A stretch of 64,000 bases of DNA from Lysobacter sp. KIS68-7 (GTDB taxonomy: Bacteria; Pseudomonadota; Gammaproteobacteria; Xanthomonadales; Xanthomonadaceae), in NCBI RefSeq assembly GCF_021284745.1, contig NZ_CP089925.1, forward strand, positions 2,355,001 to 2,419,000. The letters are read 5' to 3'. The position numbers were made by a program, and so were the translations under genes. Position 1 is the stretch's first letter; every line of letters starts with the position of its first letter. The notes beneath the pieces were generated by a model. That model had not been told where the DNA came from, did not search any database, and saw only the letters and a list, made by a program, of their open reading frames with translations. Shown in pieces: positions 60,880 to 64,000 of the stretch.

Positions 60880-62096
60880 TGCGTCGTGTCGTCGTCACGG
60901 GCATGGGCATCGTCTCGCCGCTGGGCAACGATGCGGCGAGTGTGCAGAGCGCGCTGCGGGAAGGTCGCAGCGGTTTGCGGGCCTACCCCGAGGAAGCCGA
61001 GCACCTGCGCAGCCACGTCGCGGGCATCTGCGATATCGACCTGGAAGCGGTGATCGATCGCAAGCTCAAGCGGTTCATGGGCGATGCGGCGGCGTATTCC
61101 TACGTGGCGATGCGCGATGCCATCGCGGACGCGGGCCTGTCGGACGAGGCCGTCCACGATCCGCGCACGGGCCTGATCGCCGGCTCCGGCGGCGGTTCGC
61201 CGGAATGGCAGACCGAAACCAGCGACCTGCTGCGCAACAAGGGCGTGCGTCGCGTCGGTCCGTACATGGTGCCGCGCACGATGAGCTCCACCGTGTCGGC
61301 CAACCTCGCCACCGCGTTCGGCATTCGTGGCGTGAGTTATTCGCTGTCGGCGGCCTGCGCGACCTCCGCGCATTGCATCGGCGCGGCGGCCGACCTGATC
61401 CGCCACGGCGCGCAGGACATCGTCTTCGCCGGCGGCGGCGAAGAACTGCACTGGGGCATGACCTGCCAGTTCGATGCGATGGGCGCGCTGTCCACGCACT
61501 TCAACGACACGCCCGAACGCGCATCGCGTCCCTACGACGTGGACCGCGACGGTTTCGTCATCGGATCCGGCGCAGGCATGCTCGTGCTGGAGGACTACGA
61601 ACACGCGAAGGCGCGTGGCGCGCGCATCCATGCCGAGCTGACCGGCTACGGCGTGACCTCAGACGGCGCCGACATGGTCGCGCCCAACGGCGAAGGTGCG
61701 GTGCGCTGCATGCGCATGGCCCTCGCGGGGCTGGACGGCAAGGGCGTCGGCACCATCGATTACCTCAACACCCACGGCACCTCCACGCCGCTGGGCGACA
61801 TCGTCGAGCTCGAAGCCGTGCGCCAGGCCTTCGACGGCAAGGTGCCCCCGCTGTCCTCGACCAAGGGGCTCACGGGCCATCCGCTCGGCGCGGCCAGCGT
61901 GCACGAAGCGATCTACAGCCTGCTGATGTTGCAGGGCGGGTTCATGGCGGCGTCGGCGAACATCGACACGCTGGATCCGCGCGCGGAGGGCTTCCCGATC
62001 CTGCGCGAGATGCGCGAAGCGCCGCTGAACACGGTCATGTCCAACAGCTTCGGCTTCGGCGGGACCAACGCGACGCTGGTGTTCAGCCGCGTCTGA
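60879..62096 (+). CDS. fabB: 3-oxoacyl-ACP synthase I FabB
   Basis: 405 residues. Catalytic Cys160 (SAACATSAH), His299 ([11 protein letters not shown]) and His334 (TGHPLGAAS) fit the KAS I triad. Elongates the cis-3-decenoyl-ACP made by FabA. Start codon shares its first base with the fabA stop. Confidence 0.97.
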   Translation: MRRVVVTGMGIVSPLGNDAASVQSALREGRSGLRAYPEEAEHLRSHVAGICDIDLEAVIDRKLKRFMGDAAAYSYVAMRDAIADAGLSDEAVHDPRTGLIAGSGGGSPEWQTETSDLLRNKGVRRVGPYMVPRTMSSTVSANLATAFGIRGVSYSLSAACATSAHCIGAAADLIRHGAQDIVFAGGGEELHWGMTCQFDAMGALSTHFNDTPERASRPYDVDRDGFVIGSGAGMLVLEDYEHAKARGARIHAELTGYGVTSDGADMVAPNGEGAVRCMRMALAGLDGKGVGTIDYLNTHGTSTPLGDIVELEAVRQAFDGKVPPLSSTKGLTGHPLGAASVHEAIYSLLMLQGGFMAASANIDTLDPRAEGFPILREMREAPLNTVMSNSFGFGGTNATLVFSRV

Positions 62097-62115
62097 CGTG
62101 GGGTAGAGTGCGGCC

Positions 62116-62484
62116 GTGCGAACCTGCCTGCCGCTCCTGCGATTGCTGTTGTGCGCCAGCCTTGTGTTGAACGGGGTGGCGAGTGCGTTCGCGGGTGCGT
62201 CGACGCACGTCGCGACGCAGGCGACGGCCGCAACGCAAGCCGCCGGTTGCCATGAGGACGCGATGGCCGCGCCCACGCATGAACGCGCACCCGCGCCGGC
62301 CCACGATGGCGATTCGTGCTGCACCGACGTGACCTGCCTGTCGCACTGCCTGGGCACCGGCTACGTGGCTGCGCCCGCGATGACGCTGTCCGCACAACTC
62401 GCGTCCGTTGCGCCCGCACTTCCAGCGCCCGCGCAACACCGCGCACCGGCACCAACCAACCTGCTTCGACCTCCCATCGGCTAA
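62116..62484 (+). CDS. copL: CopL-family metal-binding protein
   Basis: 122 residues, GTG start at 62116. Signal sequence (1-26), then histidine- and cysteine-containing segments (GCHEDAMAAPTHERAPAPAH, SCCTDVTCLSHCLG) typical of xanthomonad CopL, which precedes copAB and is needed for copper-induced expression. Probable periplasmic copper binder. Confidence 0.85.
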   Translation: MRTCLPLLRLLLCASLVLNGVASAFAGASTHVATQATAATQAAGCHEDAMAAPTHERAPAPAHDGDSCCTDVTCLSHCLGTGYVAAPAMTLSAQLASVAPALPAPAQHRAPAPTNLLRPPIG

Positions 62485-62570
62485 GCGATCCCTGGCGCGA
62501 TTTGCGCCGCTTGGTCGTGCGCGCCGGCTTTGGCGCGTGCGGTTCCTGATCGCCATTCGATGGAGTTCCG

Positions 62571-64000
62571 ATGTCGTTCGATTTTCCGCATCGCGGCGCG
62601 CTCGCGCAGCCGTCGCGTCGTCGTTTCGTCCAGGGCCTCGCTGCAGGCGGGGCCATCGCGGGCCTCGGTCTGTGGCCGCGTGCTTCCTGGGCGTTGCAGT
62701 CCGCAGGCCTGCCCACGGTGCTCGCGGGCACCGAGTTCGATCTGCGCATCGGCGAGACGCCGATGAACTTCACCGGCCGCGCGCGCACGGCCGTCACCGT
62801 CAATGGTTCGCTGCCCGCGCCGCTGCTGCGCTGGCGCGAAGGCACCACGGTGAACCTGCGCGTGTCCAACGCATTGCCGCATGGCGCGATGCACGGCGAG
62901 CAGACGTCGATCCATTGGCACGGCATCCTGCTGCCCGCGAACATGGACGGCGTGCCGGGCATCAGCTTCGACGGCATTGGCCGGGGCGAGACTTACCAAT
63001 ACCGATTCGACGTCCGGCAGGCGGGCACCTACTGGTACCACAGCCACTCGGCGTACCAGGAACAGGTGGGACTGTACGGGCCGCTGATCATCGATCCGAT
63101 CGCGCCCGAGCCGTTCGCGTTCGATCGCGACTACGTGGTGATGCTCACCGACTGGACGGACCTGGATCCTGCGGCGCTGTTCGCGCGGCTGAAGAAGATG
63201 CCGGGGCACGACAACTACGGGAAGCGCACGATCGGCGACTTCTTCCGCGATGCGAAGCGCGATGGCCTGCGCGCCACCGCCGAAGATCGCGCCGCGTGGG
63301 GACGCATGCGCATGACGCCGACCGACTTGTCGGACGTCAACGCAAACACCTATACCTACCTGCTCAATGGCACCACCAGCCTCGGCAACTGGACGGGTTT
63401 GTTCCGCTCGGGCGAAAAGGTCCGCCTGCGCTTCATCAACGGCGCATCGATGACGCATTTCGACGTCCGCATCCCGGGCCTGAAGATGACGGTCGTCGCG
63501 GCCGACGGACAATACGTGCATCCGGTGACGGTCGATGAGTTCCGCATCGCGACGGCGGAAACTTTCGATGTGATCGTCGAACCGTCGGGGCAGGACGCAT
63601 TCACCATCTTCGCGCAGGACATGGGCCGCACGGGTTACGTGAGCGGCACGCTAGCCGTGCGCGAGGGCCTGCGTGCGCCGGTACCTGACGTGGATGCCCG
63701 CGCGATCCTGATGATGGCGGACATGGGGCACGGCGGCGCGGAGCACGAGATGCCCGCGATGGCCGACATGCCCGACATGCCCGACATGCCGGGCATGGAC
63801 CACGGCAGCGCGCTGTCGCATCCCGCCAGCGAATCGCACAACCCCTTCGTCGACATGCAGGCGACCGCGCTGTCCGCGCGACTCGACGACCCCGGCATCG
63901 GCCTGCGCGACAACGGCCGCACCGTGCTCAGCTACGGCATGTTGCACAGCGCGTTCGACGACCCGGATGGACGCGAACCGGGCCGCGAGATCGAACTGCA
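62571..64000 (+). CDS. copA: Copper resistance multicopper oxidase CopA (5' part)
   Basis: 476 codons, open at the right edge of the window; the full protein is usually about 600 residues. Tat signal (RRRFVQGLAAGGAIAGLG, residues 16-33), then cupredoxin motifs HWHG (115-118) and HSHS (157-160). A Met-rich stretch (MPAMADMPDMPDMPGMDH, residues about 394-411) should bind extra copper. Oxidises Cu(I) in the periplasm. The preceding copL supports a copABCD-like resistance operon. Confidence 0.94.
   Translation, partial: MSFDFPHRGALAQPSRRRFVQGLAAGGAIAGLGLWPRASWALQSAGLPTVLAGTEFDLRIGETPMNFTGRARTAVTVNGSLPAPLLRWREGTTVNLRVSNALPHGAMHGEQTSIHWHGILLPANMDGVPGISFDGIGRGETYQYRFDVRQAGTYWYHSHSAYQEQVGLYGPLIIDPIAPEPFAFDRDYVVMLTDWTDLDPAALFARLKKMPGHDNYGKRTIGDFFRDAKRDGLRATAEDRAAWGRMRMTPTDLSDVNANTYTYLLNGTTSLGNWTGLFRSGEKVRLRFINGASMTHFDVRIPGLKMTVVAADGQYVHPVTVDEFRIATAETFDVIVEPSGQDAFTIFAQDMGRTGYVSGTLAVREGLRAPVPDVDARAILMMADMGHGGAEHEMPAMADMPDMPDMPGMDHGSALSHPASESHNPFVDMQATALSARLDDPGIGLRDNGRTVLSYGMLHSAFDDPDGREPGREIEL

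Overview
The window is about 64 kb of GC-rich chromosome from a gammaproteobacterium of the Xanthomonadaceae/Lysobacteraceae type, probably Lysobacter or a close relative. This is inferred from the gene order serC-pheA-hisC-aroA, a CopL-type metal-binding protein just ahead of a Tat-exported CopA copper oxidase, fabA-fabB, serS, and the many small orphan genes carrying palindromic repeats. No phage structural genes, integrase, transposase, rRNA or CRISPR array is visible.

Layout. 0-12.5 kb: secreted and hypothetical proteins, a DUF2058 gene and a YgjP-type metallopeptidase gene in divergent orientation, an SDR/AraC divergent pair, an exported alpha/beta hydrolase, and a large two-component system (1007-aa propeller-type histidine kinase plus LuxR-type response regulator). 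An orphan HigA-like repressor follows, preceded by twelve 21-bp tandem repeats. 12.9-19.3 kb: an accessory block of unrecognised genes ending at the 3' end of tRNA-Val(CAC). It holds a possible PD-(D/E)XK nuclease, a remnant resembling poly-gamma-glutamate hydrolase, a three-gene membrane operon with a HEPN-type motif, a HEPN-like/PIN pair, and a membrane coiled-coil protein. 19.5-40 kb: mixed accessory genes (isochorismatase-like hydrolase, cytochrome P460, PAP2-like protein, exported DUF11 protein, metallo-beta-lactamase-fold lipoprotein with degraded metal site, SDR/VOC/LysR cluster, ArsR/hydrolase/monooxygenase cluster, beta-helix protein). Two clusters of very small genes (21.7-24.3 and 38.1-39.9 kb) are punctuated by a 26-bp palindrome that often touches the stop codon of the upstream gene. 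40-48 kb: lipid and storage-granule functions: TetR regulator, acyl-CoA-binding protein, a 663-aa two-domain fatty acyl-CoA reductase, phasin, patatin, PHA-system protein, FHA protein. 48.5-64 kb: conserved core: serC-pheA-hisC-aroA (overlapping operon), tonB, serS, azoR with a divergent lysR, tRNA-Ser(TGA), hemerythrin, dbpA, fabA-fabB, copL and the 5' part of copA, which runs off the window.

How genes work together. SerC, PheA, HisC and AroA serve serine, phenylalanine, histidine and shikimate-pathway synthesis and appear translationally coupled. FabA and FabB form the anaerobic unsaturated fatty-acid branch. The acyl-CoA-binding protein, TetR and acyl-CoA reductase look like one divergently arranged fatty-acyl/fatty-alcohol locus, with phasin genes nearby. 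CopL-CopA is a copper-resistance unit. Four copies of a ~170-bp palindromic element (two inverted relative to the others) and thirteen 26-bp palindromes are the main non-coding repeats.
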